Origin: Cellvibrio sp. KY-GH-1
GTDB lineage: Bacteria; Pseudomonadota; Gammaproteobacteria; Pseudomonadales; Cellvibrionaceae
Assembly (NCBI RefSeq): GCF_008806975.1
Contig: NZ_CP031728.1
Span: 868,001 to 932,000, forward strand
Direction of reading: 5' to 3'
Length of the DNA: 64,000 bases
Shown: positions 1 to 7,125 of the stretch, piece after piece
Layout of the letters: each line of letters begins with the position of its first letter
Position numbering within the stretch: position 1 is the first letter of the stretch
Program-made: the position numbers and the translations under genes
Notes under the pieces: model-generated
Databases searched by the model: none
Seen by the model: the letters and a program-made list of their open reading frames with translations, nothing else
What the model was told of the DNA's origin: nothing

Positions 1-384
1 TTGCTGGGTGCGTTTGCCATGCTGTTGCATTCCCAACCGACTGTTTTGCCGCAACCCGTTAACCAGGTGAATTTGTCCTCACAGGCACCAGTTTTGCCAG
101 CGTCACCGGCACCGGCTAAAAACCCGTTTGATGGCTCCAAAATTTATGTTGTTGGCGACTTGTCCGGACAGCTGTTATTTCAGGTCGATTTGCCCGGCGG
201 TAGTTATATCGGTATCACTGAGGCTGAACTGGTGAGTTTGGGTTTTGACGTTGTAAAGCTTTCGCGTGGCGTGGTTAAGCTTACGTTTGAGTCTGAATTG
301 ATTTATGCGTTGCCGAAACCTAGCGCGCCCATGGTCGCCGATCGCTCTGTAACGGTTTCTGGTGCTGTTGGCGGGGATAATTGA
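1..384 (+). CDS. Zot-like assembly ATPase, C-terminal end of an upstream helper phage copy
   Basis: This is the last 127 codons of a Zot-family protein whose start lies outside the window. It matches bases 6370-6753, the end of the complete zot gene, and the match continues through the shared att arm to base 417. It holds the second half of the membrane segment and the region following it; the Walker ATPase domain is off the window. The offset of 6369 bases to the full gene shows that at least two identical helper phages lie in tandem. It is cut by the window edge, so there is no sign that it is a pseudogene. Confidence 0.9.
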   Translation: MLGAFAMLLHSQPTVLPQPVNQVNLSSQAPVLPASPAPAKNPFDGSKIYVVGDLSGQLLFQVDLPGGSYIGITEAELVSLGFDVVKLSRGVVKLTFESELIYALPKPSAPMVADRSVTVSGAVGGDN

Positions 385-406
385 CCTGACCCTAGGATAA
401 TCGTCA

Positions 407-526
407 ATTTCGCATAATGGGCGGTTGGGCTTATGTTACAGGGCCGCTAGGCCCGAATTCGACGCCGTGATAATTGCCGAAGGCAACCACGGCTAGAATT
501 TATACATAGGCCCTGTTATGCGAAAT
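407..526 (+). other. Folded XerCD att site at the helper|helper junction
   Basis: The first dif-like site has XerC arm ATTTCGCATAA at 407-417, a 13-nt centre, and XerD-like arm TTATGTTACAG at 431-441. An inverted second site follows: a XerD-like arm at 498-508 and TTATGCGAAAT (the XerC arm reversed) at 516-526. The segment between is self-complementary, for example ACAGGGCC with GGCCCTGT and GCCGTG with CACGGC. This matches the known CTXphi plan, in which two inverted dif-like sites in the phage single strand fold into one duplex recombined by XerC. The fold and use are inferred. Confidence 0.8.
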
Positions 527-542
527 TTTTCAGCCTTTTTTT

Positions 543-986
543 GATCGGGTCATTTTAGTGTTACTTAATACTAGCAGCGATCATGCCGTTTTAACTACCC
601 TAACTCTGACGCCACCACTCCTGATTACCCTAAAACAATTTTGCACTCTGTTGGGGCCTTCCTGAGCATATTTGCACACAAACCGACTTAGCCTGTGAAG
701 GGAGCTTCCAGCGACCGCCCATAGGCGTTATGTCGGCCCTTGCCCTTTAGGGCATTGGGTATGCGTCTGCACATTTCCCGACGTCGGGAAATCGTTATCT
801 GGTTCTCTCCGGATTTGTTTTTCAATGGAATCAATGACTTACAAACCAAAAAAAGAAAATGGTTTTCGTAAGCTTTTGATTTATAAGGAGAATTCGACCC
901 TCTCTCCCAGGATTAGGATTTCATCAGGCCGCGAAGGGGTACGGGTGTCAGTTACACCCGTACTTTGCCCCGGTTTCCCGGTGTAA
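543..986. other. Helper phage intergenic region with conserved blocks and hairpins
   Basis: No gene is seen here. Bases 543-598 and 664-738 resemble two blocks in the 3.3-kb elements (6910-6969 and 7416-7490). The second block is ungapped over 75 nt with 62 identities by hand count. It is followed by a short hairpin, TGCCCTTTAGGGCA at 741-754, and by a perfect 20-bp palindrome at 773-792. A strong hairpin at 936-971 (arms 939-948 and 954-963) lies next to the regulator genes. In filamentous phages such intergenic hairpins form the plus and minus origins and the packaging signal. Which hairpin does which job here cannot be told from sequence. Confidence 0.6.
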
Positions 987-1250
987 CTATGTTAAATCAT
1001 CAATCCTTTTCATTGCTTCATTTGCCGTTAAAGGCCTTGGGGTGCTGTTATTTTCAATTGTTTTTTCGGGGGCTTTTTGTAACTCTGAAGTAGCTTCTAC
1101 AACCCTTACAAGGGCTTGATGGGGATAGCTGTGATTGAATGCTACCCCTCCAACAGGCTTCCACCCTTGGCTTAGTTTCTCTGCTACTTTTTGCTCAAAG
1201 TCTTCAAAGCCTTTGTCGCTAACTATTACCTTGTATTCCACTTTTTTCAT
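987..1250 (-). CDS. Small DUF1737-like protein in the phage regulator operon
   Basis: The product has 87 residues. The first ~45 (YKVIVSD...GWKPVGGVAF) look like the DUF1737 fold of short proteins in which an N-terminal strand is followed by a helix and a GW-P-GG turn. The tail is polar and probably disordered. Its start codon overlaps the stop of the upstream HTH-like gene by 4 bases, so the two are translated together as a lysogeny operon, opposite to the replication genes. Function is unknown. In this position of CTX-like phages one expects a regulator or a modulator of replication, which is inference from context only. Confidence 0.7.
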   Translation of the reverse strand: MKKVEYKVIVSDKGFEDFEQKVAEKLSQGWKPVGGVAFNHSYPHQALVRVVEATSELQKAPEKTIENNSTPRPLTANEAMKRIDDLT

Positions 1251-1543
1251 TTGTCGTTTTTTTCTTTAATTCTTTGATTTTCAAGGTTTTTTGCTAGTTT
1301 TAGCCATAAGTCCCTTGATTCCTTGTTTTTCGCTTTTAATGCCATGCTCACGGCAAGTATTTCAATAGGATCGATGTTTAGTATCTGAGCTATCCGGATG
1401 GCATTTTTTTCTGCTACACCTGATCCTTTTTGTATGTTAGTCCAAGCTTGTTTTTGCATTCCCAGATATTCCATAGTTTCTGGGTAAGTCTTTAAATTCA
1501 AAAGACTTTTTACGCTTTCAATATAAGGGACTAGTGTTTTCAT
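1247..1543 (-). CDS. Phage repressor-like protein (DUF3693-like)
   Basis: From Met at 1543 the product is 98 residues: a helical region containing a helix-turn-helix-like stretch (YLGMQKQAWTNIQKGSG, AIRIAQILNIDP) and then a basic helical tail. It resembles DUF3693-type phage proteins found in the repressor position of vibrio inoviruses. The reading frame is open up to 1621. I prefer the start at 1543 because it leaves a 101-bp divergent promoter region before rep. That region holds four GTAAAT half-sites and a good promoter, which is what an autoregulated repressor would need. A GTG/ATG start further upstream cannot be excluded. The inferred role is repressing rep and maintaining lysogeny. 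Confidence 0.65.
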   Translation of the reverse strand: MKTLVPYIESVKSLLNLKTYPETMEYLGMQKQAWTNIQKGSGVAEKNAIRIAQILNIDPIEILAVSMALKAKNKESRDLWLKLAKNLENQRIKEKNDK

Positions 1544-1552
1544 GCCAAAATG

Positions 1553-1615
1553 GTAAATCACTGCTTGACCTCTTGCACGGTAAATTGATAATTTACTGGT
1601 CAATTGGCTATTTAC
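1553..1615 (+). promoter_or_regulatory. rep promoter and candidate repressor operators of the helper phage
   Basis: TTGACC at 1565-1570 and GATAAT at 1587-1592, 16 bp apart, form a good sigma-70 promoter for the Rep gene at 1645. Four copies of one half-site surround it: GTAAAT at 1553 and 1580, and its reverse ATTTAC at 1591 and 1610. The central pair makes an inverted repeat (TAAATT-GAT-AATTTA, 1581-1595) that covers the -10 box. A repressor bound there would block rep. Confidence 0.6.
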
Positions 1616-1644
1616 TGCCATTTTTCAAGGCATGAGGATTAGCG

Positions 1645-2826
1645 GTGTTTTTTGACTGGTTAACAGTGCATCAGGATCATGATTTTCAGCTTCCGATACT
1701 GGCTGACCGCCATTTCATCGCTGTTGATACTGCATCCGGTGAGGATTTAGGCATTAAACAGGATACGTTGCAGCATGAAGGCAGCTATTCCACGTCGATA
1801 AACATCCGTATTTCTGGCAACCGCGTTACTGTCTCTGGCAACCCCTCACGCATTAACCGCATTGAAAATCTTTTTGGTTTAACGTCACTTGATCAATGCA
1901 TCGCTGTTTACAACAAAATTTTAATTCAATACGGCTTACCGCCATTTACTCCATGCACAAAGGTTTGGCATTCGGTGGGGGAGGGTGGTCGTATTAATAC
2001 CTTCACTGATGGTGCTGTATTCGAAGAGATTCACATCACCAGCAATTTAACAACCGGTACAGTTGTTCATGATATTACCGGCCCGCAATCCGATTTATTT
2101 AAAAACCACGATGTTGCTGTCGATACGTTCATCAGAGCGATATCAACACTGCCTTATAAAAATTCAATTCCGCGCTTACACGCTAACGGTAAAACCTGCG
2201 ATTGGTTAACCAAGAAAGGCACTGGCGGAACGTTAATTTATCCATCCGTGTACAACAAAGCTTACGAACTTGAGTTACACACACTCCCAAAAATCAAGCG
2301 CAAATTTGGCGACCAATCTCCCGAGTATCAGTACCTGTTAAACGTTATTGAGTACTGTCATCAGCACGGTGTCGCACGCTTCGAACAGAAATTAAAAAGC
2401 GCTTTTATTCGTCGCAATCATTTACGTTTTTATGGCTTATTCAATGCTGTTAAAGGTCATAAATTTTTGCAATCCGTTCACGACGATTTTTTAAACATCC
2501 ACAATAAATTGCAGGTGGAGCATATGTCATTGGAATCTATCACTGAAAAATTAATTTCAAATGGTATTTGTGAAAATACTAGATCCGCTAATACAACTAC
2601 GTTGTACGCCATTCAGTGGATGCATGGTCACAAGTTTGATCTTACAAAGACTCAGGTTCAAACCCACCGCGCACGTTTGCGCCAGATCGGTATTGATATC
2701 GCGTTGCCTTGCGATTTAACCAAGTTCAGTTTGGTAACCGTTAAATCGGCTACGCAAATTAACGTGGGTCAGTTGCTGATACCTAACTGGTATCGCCGTC
2801 CCAATCATTTGCAATTGGCTGCTTAA
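1645..2826 (+). CDS. Helper phage replication initiator, gene II/X family
   Basis: The product has 393 residues and starts at GTG with GAGG about 7 bases upstream. The N-terminus FFDWLTV, an internal EEIHITSNL stretch and a C-terminal block ending RLRQIGIDI are typical of filamentous-phage replication proteins of the gene II/X (Phage_CRI plus Phage_X) family. These nick the plus-strand origin and start rolling-circle replication. The gene lies directly after the repressor-controlled promoter and before the ssDNA-binding protein, as in other inoviruses. The C-terminal ~70 residues correspond to the Phage_X part. The last ~35 residues of that part resemble the small protein encoded at 9531-10037 in the satellites. 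Confidence 0.85.
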   Translation: MFFDWLTVHQDHDFQLPILADRHFIAVDTASGEDLGIKQDTLQHEGSYSTSINIRISGNRVTVSGNPSRINRIENLFGLTSLDQCIAVYNKILIQYGLPPFTPCTKVWHSVGEGGRINTFTDGAVFEEIHITSNLTTGTVVHDITGPQSDLFKNHDVAVDTFIRAISTLPYKNSIPRLHANGKTCDWLTKKGTGGTLIYPSVYNKAYELELHTLPKIKRKFGDQSPEYQYLLNVIEYCHQHGVARFEQKLKSAFIRRNHLRFYGLFNAVKGHKFLQSVHDDFLNIHNKLQVEHMSLESITEKLISNGICENTRSANTTTLYAIQWMHGHKFDLTKTQVQTHRARLRQIGIDIALPCDLTKFSLVTVKSATQINVGQLLIPNWYRRPNHLQLAA

Positions 2827-2850
2827 TTTCGTAACGCGCGTTACGAAATT
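2825..2850. repeat. Perfect 26-bp palindrome after rep
   Basis: The 13-base arms meet at 2837/2838 with no loop and overlap the rep stop codon. There is no T-run after it, so a classical terminator is unlikely. It may be an operator or a structured RNA/ssDNA site between rep and the downstream genes. Confidence 0.6.
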
Positions 2851-2866
2851 ATTTGAGGGTAGGGCA

Positions 2867-3007
2867 GTGAAAGACAAACGCGACAAAAGCACAGCAGATA
2901 TTTTTACCGGCCAACGTCCTGTTGGTCGTCCACGTCTCCACCAGTCAAACGCTGACAAACAGCGTTTATATCGTCAACGTAAGAAAGAGGCTTTGTTATG
3001 TCAGTAG
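2867..3007 (+). CDS. Short basic phage protein
   Basis: A 46-residue frame starts at GTG 2867 behind GAGGGTAGGG. It encodes a Lys/Arg-rich protein with a GQRPVGRPR stretch followed by a DKQRLYRQRKKEA helix. Similar very short RPVGRP-type proteins occur beside the replication genes of other inoviruses. It overlaps the start of the ssDNA-binding protein gene by 10 bases, so it is probably translationally coupled. Nucleic-acid binding is likely from composition; the actual role is unknown. Confidence 0.55.
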   Translation: MKDKRDKSTADIFTGQRPVGRPRLHQSNADKQRLYRQRKKEALLCQ

Positions 3008-3291
3008 TTATCGAAATCGCTTCAACGCAAGTGCAAACCCGTTCCGGTACATCACAAAAGGGTAAGCCTTACACCATCAACGAGCAGGCCGCTTATATGC
3101 ATATCGGCCAGCCGTATCCGGTGCAGATAAAAATCAATTTGGAGAATGGCCAGCCACCGTATCAGCCCGGCAATTACGATTTGCATCCGCAATCATTTTC
3201 TGCTGATCGCTTTGGTGGTATTTCAGTTCGCCCGTTGTTGGTTCCTCGTCCTGCTGAGCAACGTCAACAGCCTTCGGTTAAAGCAGGTTAA
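2998..3291 (+). CDS. ssDNA-binding (helix-destabilising) protein, gene V-like
   Basis: The product is 97 residues with a short SGTSQKGKPY turn, a beta-rich core and YQPGNYDLHPQSF near the C-terminus, in keeping with the OB-fold gene V/G5P family of filamentous phages. These proteins coat new plus strands, stop their conversion to double strand and deliver them for assembly. Position right after the replication genes fits. The satellites lack a recognisable copy, so they may depend on this protein. Confidence 0.8.
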   Translation: MSVVIEIASTQVQTRSGTSQKGKPYTINEQAAYMHIGQPYPVQIKINLENGQPPYQPGNYDLHPQSFSADRFGGISVRPLLVPRPAEQRQQPSVKAG

Positions 3292-3293
3292 TC

Positions 3294-3389
3294 ATGCAAG
3301 ACGTAATTTATTTTGCAATTTACCCGGTGCTTATTGTCATCGGTGTTATAGCAGCAAATTACGTCTCAAAGCGTCACAAAGGTAATTGA
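3294..3389 (+). CDS. Very short membrane protein, minor coat-like
   Basis: A 31-residue frame starts 2 bases after the upstream stop. It has a short acidic N-terminus, one hydrophobic helix (FAIYPVLIVIGVIAANYV) and a basic end (SKRHKGN). Size and layout match the tiny pVII/pIX-like minor coat proteins of filamentous phages, encoded just before the major coat gene. Assignment is from position and shape only. Confidence 0.6.
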   Translation: MQDVIYFAIYPVLIVIGVIAANYVSKRHKGN

Positions 3390-3390
3390 T

Positions 3391-3489
3391 ATGGACGCCG
3401 ATTTGTTACAACAAATTTTTGATCTTTTGTTTGTTGCCTCTCATTGCTTTGCCGCAATGAAGGGCTGGCAAGCAGGGAGTACCCGCTAA
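3391..3489 (+). CDS. Very short phage protein, possibly a minor coat protein
   Basis: A 32-residue frame starts one base after the previous stop. It has an acidic N-terminus, a moderately hydrophobic middle (LLQQIFDLLFVASHCFAA) and a polar end. It overlaps the next frame by one base (TAATG). The tight packing with its neighbours supports real translation; function is unknown. Confidence 0.5.
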   Translation: MDADLLQQIFDLLFVASHCFAAMKGWQAGSTR

Positions 3490-3602
3490 TGACTGCATCA
3501 GATGTTGCATTATTTATTGGCGGGTTGTTTGGCTGTTGGTGCCTCGGTTGGGGTACTGCATTTGTTTTTACTGTAATCAAGCAATTTATGGAGAAAATCT
3601 AA
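3489..3602 (+). CDS. Very short single-span membrane protein
   Basis: A 37-residue frame has a Gly/Trp-rich hydrophobic segment (LFIGGLFGCWCLGWGTAFVF) and a short basic end. Its start overlaps the stop of the preceding frame (TAATG) and its stop overlaps the start of the coat gene, so the three are coupled. It ends with GGAG, which serves as ribosome binding site for the coat gene. Probably a minor virion or assembly protein. Confidence 0.55.
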   Translation: MTASDVALFIGGLFGCWCLGWGTAFVFTVIKQFMEKI

Positions 3603-3844
3603 TGAACTCAATTTTTGGTGTTTTACGTTCACGCGGTGCAAGTGTTAAAGCTGCTGTTGCTGTCGCCTTGTTGGTTTCTGCTGCTGGTGCTCATGCTGAG
3701 TTGCCAGAGTGGGCAAGCGGTATTGGCGAAAAAATATCAGGTGCTATTGCCGATTCTGCCGCAATGGTCGGCCCATTATTTGCCGCCGCGTTGGTTGCTG
3801 GTTTGATTTTCAAACTTGTTAAACGTTTCACCAACAAAGTGTAA
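3602..3844 (+). CDS. Major coat protein precursor (pVIII-like)
   Basis: An 80-residue protein starts at ATG 3602, the start with GGAG 9 bases upstream. Residues 1-32 form a long signal peptide with basic region, hydrophobic stretch and AHA cleavage site. The mature part would be 48 residues: acidic amphipathic N-terminus (ELPEWASGIGEK), hydrophobic helix (MVGPLFAAALVAGLIF) and a Lys/Arg-rich end that contacts DNA. This is the three-part design and nearly the length of the Ff coat protein. It is followed by a terminator, as in Ff phages. This gene is missing from all three small elements. Confidence 0.9.
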   Translation: MNSIFGVLRSRGASVKAAVAVALLVSAAGAHAELPEWASGIGEKISGAIADSAAMVGPLFAAALVAGLIFKLVKRFTNKV

Positions 3845-3930
3845 CAACGCAATAACCGCACAGGCGCAGCCTGTGGGGTTATGAAGTTGTTATTTTTTGT
3901 TGTGCAATCCCTAAAACCCGCACTTTCACA

Positions 3931-3953
3931 CCCGCTGAATTTGCGGGTTTTTT
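3931..3953 (+). terminator. Terminator after the coat gene
   Basis: Stem CCCGC/GCGGG with a 7-base loop is followed by six T. It separates the highly expressed coat gene from the adsorption gene, the same place as the central terminator of Ff phages. Confidence 0.8.
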
Positions 3954-3966
3954 AATGGGCTAATTT

Positions 3967-5250
3967 ATGCGGTATTTGATTTTATTTTCTCTTTTGTTTT
4001 TTTCTTCTTTTTCATTTGCGCAACAAATGAGTTGTGTTGGTGATGCTGGCGGCGCTAACGATTGCGGAACGCGCGGCGGCAATCCTACCAAAATTTCTAA
4101 CGGTGCCTCTGTTTGCGTAAATAATCATAATTTATTTGTCTATGACCGCGCTTGCGGTGCTGGAACTGTTAACCCTACCGGCTCAGTTTATAAGTGTTGG
4201 AACTCGTGTTCTTGCTCCCCCCCTTATGAGTTGACTACCATTCTTGAACAGGGCAATTGGGTTTCCAAATGTGTCATTCCCGGCGGTGATCCCGGTGATG
4301 GTGATGAGTGTGAATCCGGCCAACCAAAAGTTTATGATCCTTCAACCGGCCAGATGGTTTGCCCCGGTTCCGGTGATGGCAGTAGTAGCGCTGCTGCGTC
4401 ATCGCAATCTTGTGTTGTTCCCGGTGATTTTAATGGTGATTGTGTTCCTGACACTGCAAGCTCTGAATCAAATAGCTCGCCTCCTGCGTCTGCTGCTAAT
4501 TCTTCTCCGCCTTCATCAGCTTCTGCATCGTCGCCGCCGTCTTCAACTGGTGGTGATTCTGACGGTGGTGGTGGCGGTGGTGGTGGCGGCGGTGGTGGCT
4601 CCGGTAGTGGTGCGCAAAATAGTTCGTCACCTTCTGGCTCAAATTCTTCGTGGACTCCTTATGCCCAATACGGCAATTGGATTCCTGTATCCGCTGACTC
4701 CAATTGCCCAAATAAATATAAAGATGCTTCGGGCCAGTGGTGGTGTAGTGGCTCGACTGGCTCTAATACATCTGCAAAAGGTGAATGTGATCCTACGTCT
4801 AAGGATTATTTAGCCTGTATTACGCAATCTGGTGTTAATAATTCTTCCGGCTCTAACTCTTCTGAGTGCAATCCTTCCATGTCTAATTATTTGGATTGCT
4901 CCGGTAAGCTTTCCGAATCTCAAGGCAAGATTTCAGAGTTAGCCGATAAATTTTCTGAGTCTACAGATAAGGAAATGGAGAAATTTAAAAAGGCCGTTGA
5001 TGATGATTTGACTAACTTCCAGCGCGACGGCCTTTCTTTTAAAGATCAGCCTTCTATTTTGCGATCTGCGTTGGTTGCTTTTTTGCCTGTTTCACGCTCT
5101 TGCAATCCGCCACCGTTAAAAATTATGGGTTCAACCTATGAGCTTGATTGCGAATATTTCGAGCTTTTCAAATCTGCATTTGGTTGGTTTTTGGCGGTGC
5201 TCACTGTCTGGAATATTTGGCAGTTAGCTATCAGACCTGTTGATCGATAG
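3967..5250 (+). CDS. Adsorption protein, pIII-like
   Basis: The 427-residue product has a signal peptide (hydrophobic run ending SFSFA|QQ), a Cys-rich N-terminal part (to ~residue 110), a long low-complexity Ser/Pro/Ala and poly-Gly linker (~residues 140-225), more Cys-containing segments, a helical region and a C-terminal membrane anchor (FGWFLAVLTVWNIWQL) with a basic tail. This is the layout of pIII receptor-binding proteins, which sit at the virion tip, bind pilus and envelope receptors, and release the phage by the membrane-anchored C-terminal domain. The C-terminal part also resembles TspB-type inovirus proteins. The exact receptor cannot be told. Confidence 0.8.
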   Translation: MRYLILFSLLFFSSFSFAQQMSCVGDAGGANDCGTRGGNPTKISNGASVCVNNHNLFVYDRACGAGTVNPTGSVYKCWNSCSCSPPYELTTILEQGNWVSKCVIPGGDPGDGDECESGQPKVYDPSTGQMVCPGSGDGSSSAAASSQSCVVPGDFNGDCVPDTASSESNSSPPASAANSSPPSSASASSPPSSTGGDSDGGGGGGGGGGGGSGSGAQNSSSPSGSNSSWTPYAQYGNWIPVSADSNCPNKYKDASGQWWCSGSTGSNTSAKGECDPTSKDYLACITQSGVNNSSGSNSSECNPSMSNYLDCSGKLSESQGKISELADKFSESTDKEMEKFKKAVDDDLTNFQRDGLSFKDQPSILRSALVAFLPVSRSCNPPPLKIMGSTYELDCEYFELFKSAFGWFLAVLTVWNIWQLAIRPVDR

Positions 5251-5261
5251 TGGGGTTATTT

Positions 5262-5594
5262 ATGCATTACATAGTTATTGCTATTACTTTTTTAGCCACG
5301 TTTCTAGCAGATATTTTTACGCGCTCTGTTGGTGTTGTTTTTGAGATTCTTACTAAGCGCATTTTAATTATTGCTTCATGCCTTACTGTTCTTGCTGCTT
5401 TTGTGGTTGCTTTTTATGCGTTGATTTTGACCTTGGTTAATTCAATATCTGCCACACTGCCGCCGTTCTTTTCTGCCGCCGCGTCCATGGTTGTACCTGA
5501 TAATTTTATTACTATCGTTTCTATCCAGATCACTGCGCGCATTGCCCGTTGGGCCTATGAATGGAATGTCAAAGTTTTGCAATGGAGGCTCTAA
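5262..5594 (+). CDS. pVI-like minor coat protein (DUF2523-like)
   Basis: From ATG 5262 the product is 110 residues with three hydrophobic segments and almost no polar domain. A GTG at 5250 in the same frame would overlap the adsorption gene stop; ATG 5262 behind GGGG is preferred. Membrane proteins of this size between pIII and Zot are pVI-like and cap the virion end together with pIII. The next gene starts 1 base after its stop. Confidence 0.7.
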   Translation: MHYIVIAITFLATFLADIFTRSVGVVFEILTKRILIIASCLTVLAAFVVAFYALILTLVNSISATLPPFFSAAASMVVPDNFITIVSIQITARIARWAYEWNVKVLQWRL

Positions 5595-5595
5595 C

Positions 5596-6753
5596 GTGTC
5601 TGTTTATATTGTCACTGGCAAACTTGGTAATGGTAAAACCTTGGTCACTGTGGGTCGCATTGGTGATGCCATTAGGGCAGGGTGCCGCGTTGCTACCAAT
5701 CTTGATATCAATTTAAAAAATATGTTTGGTCGACATGCAAAAAATATCAATTTGATGCGCATACCTGACAAGCCAAACATTGATGATTTAAATGCGATCG
5801 GCAAAGGATATGAGGGCAGGGACTATGATGAAAACAAATTTGGAATTTTGGTTTTGGATGAATGCGGTACTTGGTTTAATTCGCGCAATTGGCAGGATAA
5901 AACCCGTAAGGATGTGAACGACTGGTTTTTACATGCGCGCAAATTGGGCTGGCATGTTTACATTATCATTCAGGACATTTCGATGCTTGATTCACAGGCC
6001 CGCGATGCAATCGGTGAATTGCTGGTTACCTGTAAGCGACTGGATAAAATTCGTGTTCCGTTTATTGCGCCCCTTGTTAAAACGCTCACCGGAATTAATT
6101 TAACCATGCCTCGTATACATCGAGCGAAAGTTACTTATGCCGATGGTCTTGTTAGTGATGTCTGGGTTTATCGCGGTAACAATCTTTTTCGCTGCTATGA
6201 CACTCGCCAAAGCTTTATCCAGAATTACCCGCACGCAACCCATAGTTTATTAACCCCATGGCACCTTTACGGCCGCCATGCTGTTGAGATGAATTGGAGC
6301 AATATCATGAGGATTACGAGAATTTACTGGAAACGTTTTGCTAGTCCGGTTTCCTTGGCAACTGGTCTTTTGCTGGGTGCGTTTGCCATGCTGTTGCATT
6401 CCCAACCGACTGTTTTGCCGCAACCCGTTAACCAGGTGAATTTGTCCTCACAGGCACCAGTTTTGCCAGCGTCACCGGCACCGGCTAAAAACCCGTTTGA
6501 TGGCTCCAAAATTTATGTTGTTGGCGACTTGTCCGGACAGCTGTTATTTCAGGTCGATTTGCCCGGCGGTAGTTATATCGGTATCACTGAGGCTGAACTG
6601 GTGAGTTTGGGTTTTGACGTTGTAAAGCTTTCGCGTGGCGTGGTTAAGCTTACGTTTGAGTCTGAATTGATTTATGCGTTGCCGAAACCTAGCGCGCCCA
6701 TGGTCGCCGATCGCTCTGTAACGGTTTCTGGTGCTGTTGGCGGGGATAATTGA
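5596..6753 (+). CDS. Zot-like phage assembly ATPase (pI-like)
   Basis: The start is GTG 5596 behind GGAGG, giving 385 residues. Walker A is GKLGNGKT near residue 9 and Walker B is ILVLDEC near residue 90. A single membrane span lies near residues 250-268 (SLATGLLLGAFAMLLH). The rest is a periplasmic part with Pro/Ala-rich linker. This is the pI/Zot family that drives virion extrusion through the envelope at the cost of ATP. The frame is open upstream, but the conserved N-terminus SVYIVTGKLG begins here. The final 128 codons are duplicated at 1-384. Confidence 0.9.
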   Translation: MSVYIVTGKLGNGKTLVTVGRIGDAIRAGCRVATNLDINLKNMFGRHAKNINLMRIPDKPNIDDLNAIGKGYEGRDYDENKFGILVLDECGTWFNSRNWQDKTRKDVNDWFLHARKLGWHVYIIIQDISMLDSQARDAIGELLVTCKRLDKIRVPFIAPLVKTLTGINLTMPRIHRAKVTYADGLVSDVWVYRGNNLFRCYDTRQSFIQNYPHATHSLLTPWHLYGRHAVEMNWSNIMRITRIYWKRFASPVSLATGLLLGAFAMLLHSQPTVLPQPVNQVNLSSQAPVLPASPAPAKNPFDGSKIYVVGDLSGQLLFQVDLPGGSYIGITEAELVSLGFDVVKLSRGVVKLTFESELIYALPKPSAPMVADRSVTVSGAVGGDN

Positions 6754-6775
6754 CCTGACCCTAGGATAATCGTCA

Positions 6776-6892
6776 ATTTCGCATAATGGGCGGCTCAAGT
6801 TATGTTACCGAAGGCCGCGAAGCGGAATTCGAAGCCGTGATAATCGCGTAGCTCACGGCGAGAATTTATACATAACTTGTGTTATGCGAGAT
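6776..6892 (+). other. XerCD att site at the helper|satellite A junction
   Basis: XerC arm ATTTCGCATAA (6776-6786) is followed by a 13-nt centre and XerD-like arm TTATGTTACCG (6800-6810). The inverted partner has its XerD-like part at 6864-6875 and TTATGCGAGAT at 6882-6892. Left of 6786 the sequence is identical to the helper|helper junction; right of it the satellite version begins. This places the recombination point exactly at the XerC arm edge. Confidence 0.8.
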
Positions 6893-6978
6893 TGCGTATC
6901 CCCGTTTTCGATCTTGGTCAGGTTTAGTATTTGTTTTAATCCTAGCACCGTTTATGCCCATTTAACTATCGCTTTGAT

Positions 6979-7113
6979 TTGGTACCAATATTCCACCAGG
7001 TGATGCAATTCCTGGGTTGATTTTGGTACCAAAATCCGTTTATTTTTTAAAACCAAATTGGTACCATTATTCGACCAGGTGTGCCAAACCTGGTTTACTT
7101 ATTGGTACCAAAA
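6979..7113. promoter_or_regulatory. Array of GGTACC-centred palindromes, candidate operators (copy A)
   Basis: Four palindromes centred on GGTACC occur within 135 bp: TTGGTACCAA at 6979 and 7023, ATTGGTACCA at 7057 and TTGGTACCAA at 7102. Between them are two inverted repeats CCAGG...CCTGG (6996-7015 and 7075-7093). The last GGTACC ends just before the 85-aa gene. The pattern looks like a multi-site operator, or iterons of an origin, bound by the product of that gene. The helper has no equivalent array. Confidence 0.65.
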
Positions 7114-7125
7114 CTGGGGTTATCT

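Larger units (their letters stand above)
418..6786 (+). mobile_element. Complete integrated filamentous phage (inovirus), 6369-bp unit
   Basis: The unit runs from one XerC-arm junction (ends at 417) to the next (ends at 6786). Gene order matches inoviruses: minus-strand regulator genes, then plus-strand Rep, ssDNA-binding protein, short membrane proteins, major coat protein, terminator, adsorption protein, pVI-like protein and Zot. Genome size and modular order fit CTXphi-type or Pf-type phages that integrate at dif with host XerC/XerD. No integrase gene is present, which agrees with use of the host recombinases. All expected functional modules are intact, so it may be active and may act as helper for the elements on its right. 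Confidence 0.9.

Noticed and set aside
1..384. Truncated zot as a pseudogene
   Set aside because: It is cut only by the window edge and is identical to the intact copy; a complete gene upstream is more likely.
4244..4813. Overlapping frames inside the adsorption-protein gene
   Set aside because: They arise from the low-complexity Ser/Gly/Pro coding repeats and have no start signals or plausible composition.
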